From the NCBI GenBank assembly GCA_938041725.1, contig CALISX010000554.1, positions 1-7,562 on the forward strand: DNA of 7,562 bases, written 5' to 3'. The notes below the pieces were generated by a model. That model was not told the DNA's origin. It saw nothing but the letters and a program-made list of their open reading frames with translations, and did no database searches. Shown here in pieces: positions 1-6,823 of this stretch. This DNA is from an uncultured Lachnoanaerobaculum sp. GTDB lineage: Bacteria > Bacillota > Clostridia > Lachnospirales > Lachnospiraceae. The position numbers were made by a program, and so were the translations under genes. Position 1 is the stretch's first letter, and each line of letters opens with the position of its first letter.

Positions 1-324
1 CTTCATACAGGCTTTTCTCAAAGAGGCCTTGGCAAAAATTTGAAAGGAAAAAAAGCATTCAAAAAGAAAGCCTAAAAAAAAGTGGATTCCATAGGTTAGC
101 AGCAAAAGCCCTCCAAACAAGGTCAGCCATAAAAGAAGGTTCAAAAGCACCAGACAAAATCCCCCCAGAAGCAGGTAAAAGGTGTTTTTTCCTGCCATCT
201 GCTCTATTTTTTTTCTTGAAAAATCAATGGAAACACCCATACACCGGACAAAGTGAAATCCCTCTGGATCCGGAATGAAAAAATCCAATATGTATCCCAG
301 TGTAATTGCAGCAAGATGGATCAT
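1..324 (-). CDS. cbiB: Adenosylcobinamide-phosphate synthase CbiB (CobD family), 5' part only
   Basis: This is the first 108 codons of a gene that continues past the left edge with no stop. The product is an integral membrane enzyme that joins an aminopropanol (phosphate) arm to adenosylcobyric acid. The translation begins MIHLAAITLGYILDFF and keeps the family layout: an N-terminal hydrophobic helix ending in Asp14, a DP...H..VR..G signature (D19, P20, H24, V26, R27, G30), a basic amphipathic stretch (about 34-46), two hydrophobic segments (about 48-70 and 71-93), then the Q..A..SL motif (Q95, A98, S101, L102). Two usually conserved positions differ as I recall the family: the Gly of GDP is Pro18 and the Pro of HPVR is Phe25. 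The ATG follows the cobS stop by three bases, in the same frame, and no Shine-Dalgarno is visible, so translation probably depends on cobS. Identification rests on motif order and operon context. Confidence 0.88.
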   Translation of the reverse strand, partial: MIHLAAITLGYILDFFIPDPEGFHFVRCMGVSIDFSRKKIEQMAGKNTFYLLLGGFCLVLLNLLLWLTLFGGLLLLTYGIHFFLGFLFECFFSFQIFAKASLRKACMK

Positions 325-327
325 GGC

Positions 328-1086
328 TTAAAAAGGAAGCAAAGCCAAAACCAGTACCACGGTCAGCTCTGCAGTTTGTAAAAAAAATCCTGCCAAGTCC
401 CCTGTAATTCCTCCAAATTCCTCAAAGGCCTTTACCCGGTAAAAGAAAAACACCAAAAACACTGTAATCCCTGCCACCAGCCCTGCTCCCAGATGAATGA
501 ACAGCATGCTGATACTGGATACCAAAGTAAAAAACAACAAAGCGCCCCGGTTAATAAAAATATGGGAGGCCTTGGTGAAATCATAGGCCAGCCCCTGTCC
601 CCTGGCATTTTTAAACACCACCAGAGAAAGGGCGGAATAACTGCGGATCAACACAAAGGACAGGGCCAAAAGCTCCACCTGGCTGTCCTTTGTAAAGGAA
701 AGCACCCCTGCAAAATACAAAAGCAAGTACATGCCATAGCCTATAACTGCAAAGGCACCGGTATGGCTGTCCCTTAAAATCTTTAATTTTTCTTCCCGGC
801 CCCTATTGGAAGCCATACCATCCAAACTGTCCATAAAGCCGTCCATATGGATTCCCCCGGTAAACACAAGGGGAAACAAGGTTAAAAATGCTCCGATCAA
901 AAGGGGAGGCATCTTTATCATATGGAACAGACTGTAAAATGCCAAAAGCGCCAGCCCCTCCACGGCTCCCACCAGGGGCAGGCAGGCCAGACAATACCGC
1001 ATATCCCTTTTCTCCCAGGCAAACTGCTTTACTGGCAGGGTAGAATACATGGAAAAGGTTATGGCTAAGGATTTCAGCAAAGACAT
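328..1086 (-). CDS. cobS: Adenosylcobinamide-GDP ribazoletransferase (cobalamin synthase)
   Basis: CobS is a polytopic membrane enzyme that condenses adenosylcobinamide-GDP with alpha-ribazole (or its phosphate) to give cobalamin (phosphate), the last assembly step. The 252-residue product has the normal family length. The hallmark GGIHMDGFMDSLDG (residues 77-90), with its metal-binding Asp residues, is followed by a basic stretch and RDSHTGAF (about 105-112). The C-terminal GGITGD signature lies at 225-230. Several hydrophobic segments fit the multi-pass topology (about 35-78, 112-158, 183-215, 235-251). The reading frame also allows a GTG one codon earlier (1089-1087), giving an ATGA-like overlap with cobU. 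I prefer the ATG at 1086 because AAAGGAAGG at 1101-1093 then sits 6 bases upstream, against 3 for the GTG. The ATG shares one base with the cobU stop (TGATG). Confidence 0.96.
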   Translation of the reverse strand: MSLLKSLAITFSMYSTLPVKQFAWEKRDMRYCLACLPLVGAVEGLALLAFYSLFHMIKMPPLLIGAFLTLFPLVFTGGIHMDGFMDSLDGMASNRGREEKLKILRDSHTGAFAVIGYGMYLLLYFAGVLSFTKDSQVELLALSFVLIRSYSALSLVVFKNARGQGLAYDFTKASHIFINRGALLFFTLVSSISMLFIHLGAGLVAGITVFLVFFFYRVKAFEEFGGITGDLAGFFLQTAELTVVLVLALLPF

Positions 1087-1613
1087 CACAAACCTTCCTT
1101 TGCATACAATATTTGTCCGTAAATCACTTCCAATGCTATGGCTCTGGAAAGGAGTTGCCTATGCAATGAAAACAACGCTTCCCGGTAGCATCTGCTTTCC
1201 GGACTGATTTGTTCTGTGGTATGAAAAATATCATTTCCCACCACCACCAAATGCTTACATTTTTTTTTCAGAGAAATTATAGCAGAAAAAACTTCTTCTG
1301 TAACTTTTTGAGGAAAAGAAACCAGACCTTCTTTGGTAAATAAGCCATTGGCTAAAAGGTTGCCCAGATCCTCCAGCAAAACCAAATCCTCTTTCTGTGC
1401 CTTAACCTTGGAAAGATCCCTTTCTTCTTCTATGGTAAAGAATCCCTTCCCCTGTCTTTGCACTCGATGCTTTTTGATTTTTTCTCTGGCATAAAAAGAC
1501 TCCTTTTCCATGGTGGCCACATACAATCGCCGTCCAGAAAAAGAGCAGATTAGATTTTCAGCCGCCTGGGACTTTCCACTAAACAGTCCTCCAAAAACAT
1601 AGAAGAGGCTCAT
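1086..1613 (-). CDS. cobU: Adenosylcobinamide kinase / adenosylcobinamide-phosphate guanylyltransferase, divergent CobU
   Basis: CobU is a cytosolic bifunctional enzyme that phosphorylates adenosylcobinamide and transfers GMP to it, making the activated substrate of CobS. The 175-residue product is of normal length (usually about 170-190). An N-terminal P-loop, GGLFSGKS (8-15), is followed by YVATMEKES (31-39) and a KIKKHRVQR segment (45-53). Its His49 corresponds to the family's GMP-accepting His in the RI..H...R motif. LLEDLGNLLANGLF (79-92) matches the Walker-B-like strand, and VVVGNDIF (123-130) stands where most relatives have VSNEVG. The C-terminal NQ..A..AD segment is poorly kept (HRQLLSRAIALEV, 151-163). 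The start overlaps the cobT stop as ATGA; only a weak GAAAG lies ahead, so translation is probably coupled to cobT. P-loop, His and neighbours make the assignment good, but the protein is clearly divergent. Confidence 0.86.
   Translation of the reverse strand: MSLFYVFGGLFSGKSQAAENLICSFSGRRLYVATMEKESFYAREKIKKHRVQRQGKGFFTIEEERDLSKVKAQKEDLVLLEDLGNLLANGLFTKEGLVSFPQKVTEEVFSAIISLKKKCKHLVVVGNDIFHTTEQISPESRCYREALFSLHRQLLSRAIALEVIYGQILYAKEGL
1093..1101 (-). promoter_or_regulatory. Ribosome binding site of cobS
   Basis: AAAGGAAGG on the minus strand, inside the end of cobU. It lies 6 bases before the ATG at 1086 but only 3 bases before the alternative GTG at 1089, and therefore decides the cobS start in favour of the ATG. 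The same nine bases precede cbiET. Confidence 0.7.
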
Positions 1614-2761
1614 AATCTTTCATATTCCCTTATATGAATCTGATCAAAGGAGGTATTGTTTTGGTATACAGCCAGGGCCATATCCAAAAGAGGGAAAAGC
1701 ATACAGGCCCCCGTCCCCTCTCCCAAAGAAAAATCCCCCTGTAAAATCGGGGAAAGCCCCATGGCCTCATGGAGTACCCCGGCCAGAGGTTCCCGCCCTT
1801 GATGGGAGGGCAGCATATAGAAAAGCGACCTGGGGGAAAACAAAGAAGCCATAAAGCCAGCGGTTTGGGAAATGATGCCGTCCAAAACCATGGGTATCTG
1901 CCATAAAGCCCCGCCTAAAAAGGCACCCGTCAATCCAGCCAGATCCAGCCCTCCCACACAGCCAAGGGCGTACAACAGAGCCAAAGGCCTTTCTGCCCCA
2001 TCCTTCAGCGCTTTTCGAAAGTTCCGCCCCAACAGGCCGTACCTGTGCAGAGCCGCAGCAATTACTTCCCTTTTCCGCTCCAATCCCCGGGAATCCAGGC
2101 CTGCTCCCGAACCCGCAGCCTCCCTGGGGTCCAGATCCAACAGGCTGCAGCACAGAGCTGTGGAAGTTGTTGTATTTCCAATGCCCATTTCCCCGGTAGC
2201 CAGAATCTCATACCCCTCCTCCTGGCAGGTTTTAACTGCATCCATTCCTGTTAATATTCCCTGCAGCACCGTTTCCATGGACATGGCCGGCATCTTTAAA
2301 AAGTTTTTGGTGCCGGGCATCAGTCTCTTATTCCATACTCCCTGGGAGTAAAGGGAAGGCTCCTTGGTTTTGATTCCCATGTCTATGGGAATCACCTTGG
2401 CTCCGGCCCCCTTGGCCAGCAATGCCACAGGGGAGGTTCCTCCAGCAATGCTTTTTACCACTGCCAGGGTAACCTCCTGGCCGGTTTGGGAAACCCCCTC
2501 CTCCACAATCCCATTGTCACCGCAAAAAACCAAAATTCCCTTTTCTTGTATTTTTGGAACCAAAGTCCCCTGTATACCGCAGATTCTGGAAAGCATATCC
2601 TCCAGCTTTCCCAGACCATCCAGGGGTTTAGCAATCTGGTCCCAATGGGCCTTGGCCCCTTTTTGAAAGTCCTCCTGGGGAAGGGGAATTTTCTTGATCC
2701 TGGATAAAAGTTCTTTCAATAAGGTTTCTGCTTCCCGGTTTAATATTGGTCTTTGGTACAT
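1610..2761 (-). CDS. cobT: Nicotinate-nucleotide--dimethylbenzimidazole phosphoribosyltransferase
   Basis: CobT transfers phosphoribose from nicotinate mononucleotide to a lower-ligand base such as 5,6-dimethylbenzimidazole, making the alpha-ribotide that CobS attaches. The 383-residue product is somewhat longer than the usual 340-360, mainly through an N-terminal helix-like extension of about 35 residues. Motifs appear in family order: KPLDGLGKLE (45-54), FCGDNGIVEEGVSQ (79-92), GEMGIGNTTTSTA (190-202), GSGAGLD (217-223), GGLDLAGLTGAFLGG (270-284), and a C-terminal block from PSHQGREPLAG (318-328) to LGEGTGA (346-352). Glu348 corresponds to the catalytic Glu317 of the Salmonella enzyme. The ATG has a strong Shine-Dalgarno and lies 22 bases inside the end of cbiA. 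The stop overlaps cobU as ATGA. No base-synthesis gene (bza/bluB) is in the window, so the native lower ligand is unknown. Confidence 0.97.
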   Translation of the reverse strand: MYQRPILNREAETLLKELLSRIKKIPLPQEDFQKGAKAHWDQIAKPLDGLGKLEDMLSRICGIQGTLVPKIQEKGILVFCGDNGIVEEGVSQTGQEVTLAVVKSIAGGTSPVALLAKGAGAKVIPIDMGIKTKEPSLYSQGVWNKRLMPGTKNFLKMPAMSMETVLQGILTGMDAVKTCQEEGYEILATGEMGIGNTTTSTALCCSLLDLDPREAAGSGAGLDSRGLERKREVIAAALHRYGLLGRNFRKALKDGAERPLALLYALGCVGGLDLAGLTGAFLGGALWQIPMVLDGIISQTAGFMASLFSPRSLFYMLPSHQGREPLAGVLHEAMGLSPILQGDFSLGEGTGACMLFPLLDMALAVYQNNTSFDQIHIREYERL

Positions 2762-4110
2762 TTTTCCCCCTTTCGTATCTGAATTGCCTGTATCAGATTT
2801 TCCACGATGAATTCATGTCCCCGTAAATAGATATGGGGAAAACCTGCAAAAATATGGTTTCCGGCAGCCACACAGCTCCAGCTTCTGGAACCATTTGCCT
2901 TTCTTGCAATACAGGCCTCTCCGTTTTGGGTACTGTCCCAGTAATGAAACTCATGGGAACGAAAGCTCTGGCCCTTTTTTAGTAAAAGGGTATCCTCTTT
3001 GGCCTCTACATGAATATAGCCAAAGCGTACCAGCCTGGGGGTGACAAAGGCCCTTCCAGGAAGAATCCCAAAGCCTGGAAATGCATTTCCGTCAGGGTCT
3101 TCTATTTCCTCCAGCAAAGCCATGAAACCGCCGCATTCTCCAATAATAGGAAGCCCTTCCCGGGCAGCCCTTTGTATATCCTGGCGCAGGGAGATATTTT
3201 TTGCAATTTCTCCGGCATAAAGCTCCGGATATCCCCCGCAAAGCCATAAAGCATCAAGATTTTTTGGCAGTGTCTGATCCTGAAGGGGGGAAAACCAGCA
3301 GAGTTCAAATCCGTATTCCTCCAATACCCGAAGATTTTCTGCATAGGTAAAGGAAAAAGCCTCATCCCTTGCAAAGGCCAGACGAAACCTTTTTTCAGGC
3401 GTTCCTATGGGAGAAGGGATATGTTCTCTATGCAAGGAAGGCAAAATGGATCGTTTTTCCAGCCATTTCAGATTCAAACAGCTGTTGGCCAGCTCTCCCA
3501 TCTTTTCCACCTTTTCCATCAGGTCCTTCTCTGGAGGGACCAGACCCAAATGCCTGGAGCCGGCGGCAAGCTCTGGCACATGGGGAATGGACCCCAGATA
3601 CACCAGTCCCAGCCTTTTGGCCAAATCCTGAAGGAAAGCATCTTCTCCACAGGACCTGCTTTGGTCTTTATTTAATAAAAAAGCCTGCACCCTATGGGGG
3701 AAGGTTTTTAAATAAAAGGGAAGCTTTTCGACTTCCTCCGGCAAAACCACCAGTACCGTGGGAAGCCCCAGCTCCATGGCCACTGTATTGGCACTGGCCC
3801 GGCAACCCTCTCCATAAATTCCATCAAAAAGCCCCATGGCCCCCTCCACAATGGAAAAATCCTGGCTGTTTCGTAAAAACAGGGCTTGTAATGCCCCTGG
3901 CCGGTAATCCGGTTCCAAAAAATAGGGATCCAGGTTCACGCAGTCCTCCCCAGCCACCCGGGTATGGTACATGGTATCAATATAGTCCGGGCCGGTTTTA
4001 AAGCAGGACACCTTTTTGCCCCGCTTTTGAAAGGCCCGGATCAGCCCCAGGGTGATCATGGTTTTTCCCCGTCCCGAACCCAGGGCGGAAATCAGAAATC
4101 CCTGTTTCAT
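2740..4110 (-). CDS. cbiA: Cobyrinate a,c-diamide synthase
   Basis: CbiA is a cytosolic, ATP- and glutamine-dependent amidotransferase that amidates carboxylates c and then a of (cobalt-)cobyrinate. The 456-residue length is normal. The N-terminal domain of the dethiobiotin-synthetase type starts with a P-loop, LGSGRGKT (10-17). It continues with GPDYIDTMYH (40-49), NLDPYFL (59-65) and the diagnostic VEGAMGLFDG (88-97). The C-terminal class I glutamine amidotransferase-like domain contains GGYPELYA (292-299), the nucleophile Cys326 in GECGGFM (324-330), and SHEFHYW (385-391). His426 in FAGFPHIYL aligns best with the catalytic His near the end of the family. The segment between VLVV (119-122) and LLNK (145-148) looks shorter than usual. 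The start overlaps the cbiET stop as ATGA and has no visible Shine-Dalgarno, suggesting coupled translation. CobB of the aerobic route is homologous; context favours CbiA. Confidence 0.95.
   Translation of the reverse strand: MKQGFLISALGSGRGKTMITLGLIRAFQKRGKKVSCFKTGPDYIDTMYHTRVAGEDCVNLDPYFLEPDYRPGALQALFLRNSQDFSIVEGAMGLFDGIYGEGCRASANTVAMELGLPTVLVVLPEEVEKLPFYLKTFPHRVQAFLLNKDQSRSCGEDAFLQDLAKRLGLVYLGSIPHVPELAAGSRHLGLVPPEKDLMEKVEKMGELANSCLNLKWLEKRSILPSLHREHIPSPIGTPEKRFRLAFARDEAFSFTYAENLRVLEEYGFELCWFSPLQDQTLPKNLDALWLCGGYPELYAGEIAKNISLRQDIQRAAREGLPIIGECGGFMALLEEIEDPDGNAFPGFGILPGRAFVTPRLVRFGYIHVEAKEDTLLLKKGQSFRSHEFHYWDSTQNGEACIARKANGSRSWSCVAAGNHIFAGFPHIYLRGHEFIVENLIQAIQIRKGEKCTKDQY
2766..2773 (-). 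promoter_or_regulatory. Ribosome binding site of cobT
   Basis: AAAGGGGG on the minus strand, four A residues before the cobT ATG and inside the last codons of cbiA. It is among the strongest ribosome binding sites in the window and supports the 22-base overlap start. Confidence 0.7.
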
Positions 4111-5342
4111 TTTCGAATATGGGCCAAAAACACAGGATTATTGGCAAGAAGCATGTGCAGGTCCCCCACCTCCCTTCCCCTGGAAATTCCGATTTGTATC
4201 AGCTCCCCTTGAAACCCCTCCTGCCTGGCTCTTTCAAAGATTTCGGGAAAAAGGGCCAGGGTTTCCAGGGAAATGGCAGAAATCACCAAAGAGGACAGCT
4301 TTTGGCAGCTGGAAAAAATCCGCTCCATAATCTCCGGCAGTCTTTTGCTGCTTCCTCCGATAAAAATATGGGTGGCCTGGGAGACGGATTCCAGCCCCTC
4401 CGGGGCCATTGCTTTGATAATCTCCAGATTGGATACTCCGAATTTTTCCTGATTTTTTTGAATCAGCCTGCAGGCCTCTTCTTTTTTTTCAATGGCATAT
4501 ACCCTGCCCCTTTTGGCCTGCAGAGCCATTTCCACGGAAACCGAGCCGGTTCCCGCTCCAATATCATAGCAGATGCTTTTCGGCTGAATCTGCAGCTTGG
4601 AAAGGATTACCGTCCGTACCTCTTCCTTGGTCATGGGAATTTTTTCCCTGAAAAAGGCCCCGTCACAAATTCCCTGCCTTAGAATCCTGGCCTCCTTATT
4701 GACAATGATAAGACTGATCAATCCCTGCAAGGACTCCTCTGAAAAATCCTGAATGGTTCCATAGAGAAAACGCTCCTGAGGATAGGAAAGATTTTCCCCT
4801 ATATGGATCCTTGCCTGCCCCAAGCCGGCTTGTTTTAGTCTGTCTAAAACCTCCTTTACCTGTTCCCCATGGTCTGTCAGCAAAAAGGTATGGGTATTTT
4901 CCCGGATGGTGTTTACAAAGGAATCCTTTTTCCCATGGAGGCTGAGAATTTTTATTTCTCCTATATCCAATCCCAGATGTCCCGCCATATAGCTGAGGGA
5001 GGAAATACCAGGATGGCTATGGATGGCAGCCTCCCCCAAAAGAGCGCTCCTGCAAAGACGTTCCCGGATTCCCTTTGCACCGCTGTATAGGGAGATATCT
5101 CCGCTAAACACCAGGGAAACCACCTTCCACTCCTCCCAATGGACTTCCAGCCAGGAAACAATCCGCTCCCCCTGGTACTCCTTTATAAAGTCAGCCTGGA
5201 TCCCAAAATTCCTGACGGCCTCCACCATACGGGAAGCCCCTATAACTGCCTGGCTGTTTTTCAAGGCCTCCAGAGCCTGTCCTGTTAAAAGCCCGGGATT
5301 GCCCGGACCCAGCCCAATAATATGAATCTTTTTATCCAACAT
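4107..5342 (-). CDS. cbiET: Fused CbiE-CbiT: cobalt-precorrin-7 C5-methyltransferase / cobalt-precorrin-6B C15-methyltransferase (decarboxylating)
   Basis: This two-domain enzyme adds methyl groups at C15 (with loss of the C12 acetate carboxyl) and at C5 of the corrin ring, using S-adenosylmethionine. The CbiE half (about 1-215) has the class III methyltransferase signatures: IIGLGPGNPGLLT (8-20), FSGDISLYSG (79-88), HPGISSLSYMA (110-120) and GENLSYP (182-188). The CbiT half (about 225-411) begins DGAFFREKIPMTKEEVR (227-243). It has the Rossmann-type SAM-binding motif YDIGAGTGSVSVEMA (259-273), then IFIGGSSKRLPEI (326-338) and a family-typical tail ending near NNPVFLA (401-407). The 411 residues fit a CobL-type fusion. 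CobL of the aerobic pathway has the same architecture, so the metal-containing substrate is inferred from the cbi context. The start overlaps the cbiJ end by 11 bases and has a strong Shine-Dalgarno. Confidence 0.95.
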   Translation of the reverse strand: MLDKKIHIIGLGPGNPGLLTGQALEALKNSQAVIGASRMVEAVRNFGIQADFIKEYQGERIVSWLEVHWEEWKVVSLVFSGDISLYSGAKGIRERLCRSALLGEAAIHSHPGISSLSYMAGHLGLDIGEIKILSLHGKKDSFVNTIRENTHTFLLTDHGEQVKEVLDRLKQAGLGQARIHIGENLSYPQERFLYGTIQDFSEESLQGLISLIIVNKEARILRQGICDGAFFREKIPMTKEEVRTVILSKLQIQPKSICYDIGAGTGSVSVEMALQAKRGRVYAIEKKEEACRLIQKNQEKFGVSNLEIIKAMAPEGLESVSQATHIFIGGSSKRLPEIMERIFSSCQKLSSLVISAISLETLALFPEIFERARQEGFQGELIQIGISRGREVGDLHMLLANNPVFLAHIRK

Positions 5343-6099
5343 ACCCTTCCTTTATCCGCAGCATGCATTCCTGTAAAGACAGCCCCTCTTTTTTAAGGGG
5401 AGGAGGGATTGCCACCACCAGAGCTTTTTCCTTTTTGGCTGCCTCCAGCTTTTCCCCCAGTCCTCCATTTTTTCCGCTGATCTTTGTAACCAAGAACCGA
5501 CAGTCATACTCCCGCAGCATGATCCGGTTAAAATCTATGGAAAAGGGCCCCTGGATGGCCAGGATTCTGGAGGATGGAATGCCTGCCTTTTTACAGGCTG
5601 CTATGGAGGCAGCCTCCGGCAGAACCCTGGCATAGATCCTGGAGGCCAGCTCCTGGAATACTTGGATATCCTTACTGCCGGTGGTCAGTAAAATATTCCC
5701 CTGGGTCGTTTTTAAATACCCGGCTGCCTCCGCCGGAGAAGAAACATATAAAATCCCCTCCTTCTTTGCCGGACCCATTCCCTCCCTTTGCAAAGACAAA
5801 AGGGAAATACCATTTTCTCCCTTCCCTTCCCCAAGAGCCCAATCAATATTTTTTGAAAGGATCTGGGCATAGGGATGGCTGGCATCCACCACCAAAGAAA
5901 TCTGCTCTCTTTGCAAAAATGCCAAAATCTCCTCTCTCTCCATTCTTCCCTGGATGACCTGGATACAGGAAAAATCCGGCAGCACCTCCCGTCCGTAGTC
6001 ACTGGCCACACTTAAAAAGGCGGGAATATTTTCCCTGTCTAAAAATGCAGCCAGCTCCCTCCCCTCGGTGGTTCCTCCGAATATTAAAATCCTAGGCAT
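5332..6099 (-). CDS. cbiJ: Cobalt-precorrin-6A reductase
   Basis: CbiJ (CobK family) is a cytosolic NAD(P)H-dependent reductase that reduces a double bond of (cobalt-)precorrin-6A to give precorrin-6B, the substrate of the CbiT half encoded next. The 255-residue length is typical. Motifs in order: FGGTTEGREL (7-16), which forms the N-terminal nucleotide-binding loop; DASHPYA (72-78); LLTTGSKD (137-144); LPEAASIAACKKAGI (160-174), IQGPFSIDFN (182-191), and LVTKISGKNGGLGEKLEAA (203-221). Near the C-terminus the usual VARP-like end of the last strand reads VVAIPPP (228-234). The ATG overlaps the cbiH stop by 8 bases. Its ribosome site is unconventional: AAGG touches the ATG, and a GGGGG run lies 7 bases upstream. 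The start is nevertheless secure because the nucleotide loop begins within a few residues, as in relatives. Confidence 0.94.
   Translation of the reverse strand: MPRILIFGGTTEGRELAAFLDRENIPAFLSVASDYGREVLPDFSCIQVIQGRMEREEILAFLQREQISLVVDASHPYAQILSKNIDWALGEGKGENGISLLSLQREGMGPAKKEGILYVSSPAEAAGYLKTTQGNILLTTGSKDIQVFQELASRIYARVLPEAASIAACKKAGIPSSRILAIQGPFSIDFNRIMLREYDCRFLVTKISGKNGGLGEKLEAAKKEKALVVAIPPPLKKEGLSLQECMLRIKEGYVG
5344..5353 (-). promoter_or_regulatory. Ribosome binding site of cbiET
   Basis: AAAGGAAGGG on the minus strand, ending one base before the ATG at 5342, with its AGGAAG core about 4 bases upstream. It lies within the final codons of cbiJ and shares AAAGGAAGG with the cobS site. Confidence 0.6.
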
Positions 6100-6823
6100 C
6101 CTTGTACCCCCGGGGGGTCAGCAACTTCCCCTGCTCCATTCTGGTTTGAGAATTGCCGATAAACACGGTGGAAAACATATCACAGGGGGCTTCCTGCAAT
6201 TCTTCCAAAGTATAATAAGTCAGGCTTTGTCCCCTTCGATAGGCCCGGGTTACAATACCGCAGGGAGTTTGGGGGGACTTTTCCTTCAATAAAATCTCAC
6301 AAGCCATTTTTAAATGGTTCCCTCTTTTTTTACTGGAGGGATTGTAAAGGACAATGGAAAAATCTCCCAAAGCTGCCATGTTCAGCCTTTGGGCAATCAA
6401 GGACCAGGGGGTAAGCAAATCACTTAAGCTGATCAGACAAAAATCATGAATCAATGGGGCTCCCAGCAGGGCTGCTCCGGCCAGAGCAGCGGTCACTCCC
6501 GGAACATTGATGAGTTCCACCCCTTCATAGTCCTTCACCATACTTAAAAGCAGTCCGCTCATACCATATACCCCTGCATCTCCAGAGCAAACCAAAGCCA
6601 CCCGCCTGCCCTCCCTGGCCAGCTTCAAGGCCAAAACGCACCGCTCCCTTTCGGCCCGCATGGGGGTGGAAAGATATTCCTTGTCTGGAAAACAGTCCCG
6701 CAGCAGATCTGTATACACATGGTAGCCCACCACAACCTGGCTTTTTTGAATCACCCGGACTGCTTCCAAGGTCATTTGCTCATAGGCCCCCGGTCCCATT
6801 CCTACTATAAAAAGCTTCGCCAT
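6092..6823 (-). CDS. cbiH: Cobalt-precorrin-3B C17-methyltransferase
   Basis: CbiH methylates C17 and drives the ring contraction that turns the porphyrinoid macrocycle into a corrin, giving cobalt-precorrin-4. The 243-residue product shows the class III SAM-dependent tetrapyrrole methyltransferase fold: IVGMGPG (6-12), VGYHVYTDL (32-40), CSGDAGVYGMSG (79-90) and VPGVTAALAGAALLGAPL (107-124). It continues directly into the CbiH/CobJ-specific HDFCLISLSDLLTPW (126-140), then LYNPSSKKR (159-167) and FIGNS (221-225). It is a stand-alone enzyme: no C-terminal iron-sulfur extension like that of Bacillus megaterium CbiH60, and no fusion to CbiG. The start is 19 bases inside cbiL, behind a good Shine-Dalgarno. 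CobJ of the aerobic pathway is homologous; neighbours favour the anaerobic enzyme. Confidence 0.95.
   Translation of the reverse strand: MAKLFIVGMGPGAYEQMTLEAVRVIQKSQVVVGYHVYTDLLRDCFPDKEYLSTPMRAERERCVLALKLAREGRRVALVCSGDAGVYGMSGLLLSMVKDYEGVELINVPGVTAALAGAALLGAPLIHDFCLISLSDLLTPWSLIAQRLNMAALGDFSIVLYNPSSKKRGNHLKMACEILLKEKSPQTPCGIVTRAYRRGQSLTYYTLEELQEAPCDMFSTVFIGNSQTRMEQGKLLTPRGYKDA

Noticed and set aside
803..1105. A 100-codon minus-strand frame overlapping cobS
   Set aside because: It runs in another frame over the invariant GGIHMDG region of cobS and has no coding-like signature.
1872..2351. A 159-codon plus-strand open frame opposite cobT
   Set aside because: It is antisense to the conserved catalytic region of cobT and rich in Pro, Ser and Arg; a shadow frame.
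3369..4001. A 210-codon plus-strand open frame opposite cbiA
   Set aside because: It is antisense to a well-supported CbiA with all catalytic motifs. The translation is rich in Pro, Trp and Arg with no recognisable domain, as expected from the purine-biased strand opposite.
4119..4682. A 187-codon plus-strand open frame opposite the CbiT half of cbiET
   Set aside because: It lies wholly antisense to conserved CbiT motifs, shows low-complexity composition (Phe, Gly, Pro, His) and has no family resemblance.
6103..6118. GC-rich CCCCCGGGGG palindrome at the cbiH/cbiJ junction, considered as a terminator or operator
   Set aside because: It is only ten bases with no loop and no following T-run on the transcribed strand. 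It encodes Thr-Pro-Arg-Gly-Tyr near the CbiH end, so it is best explained as coding sequence.
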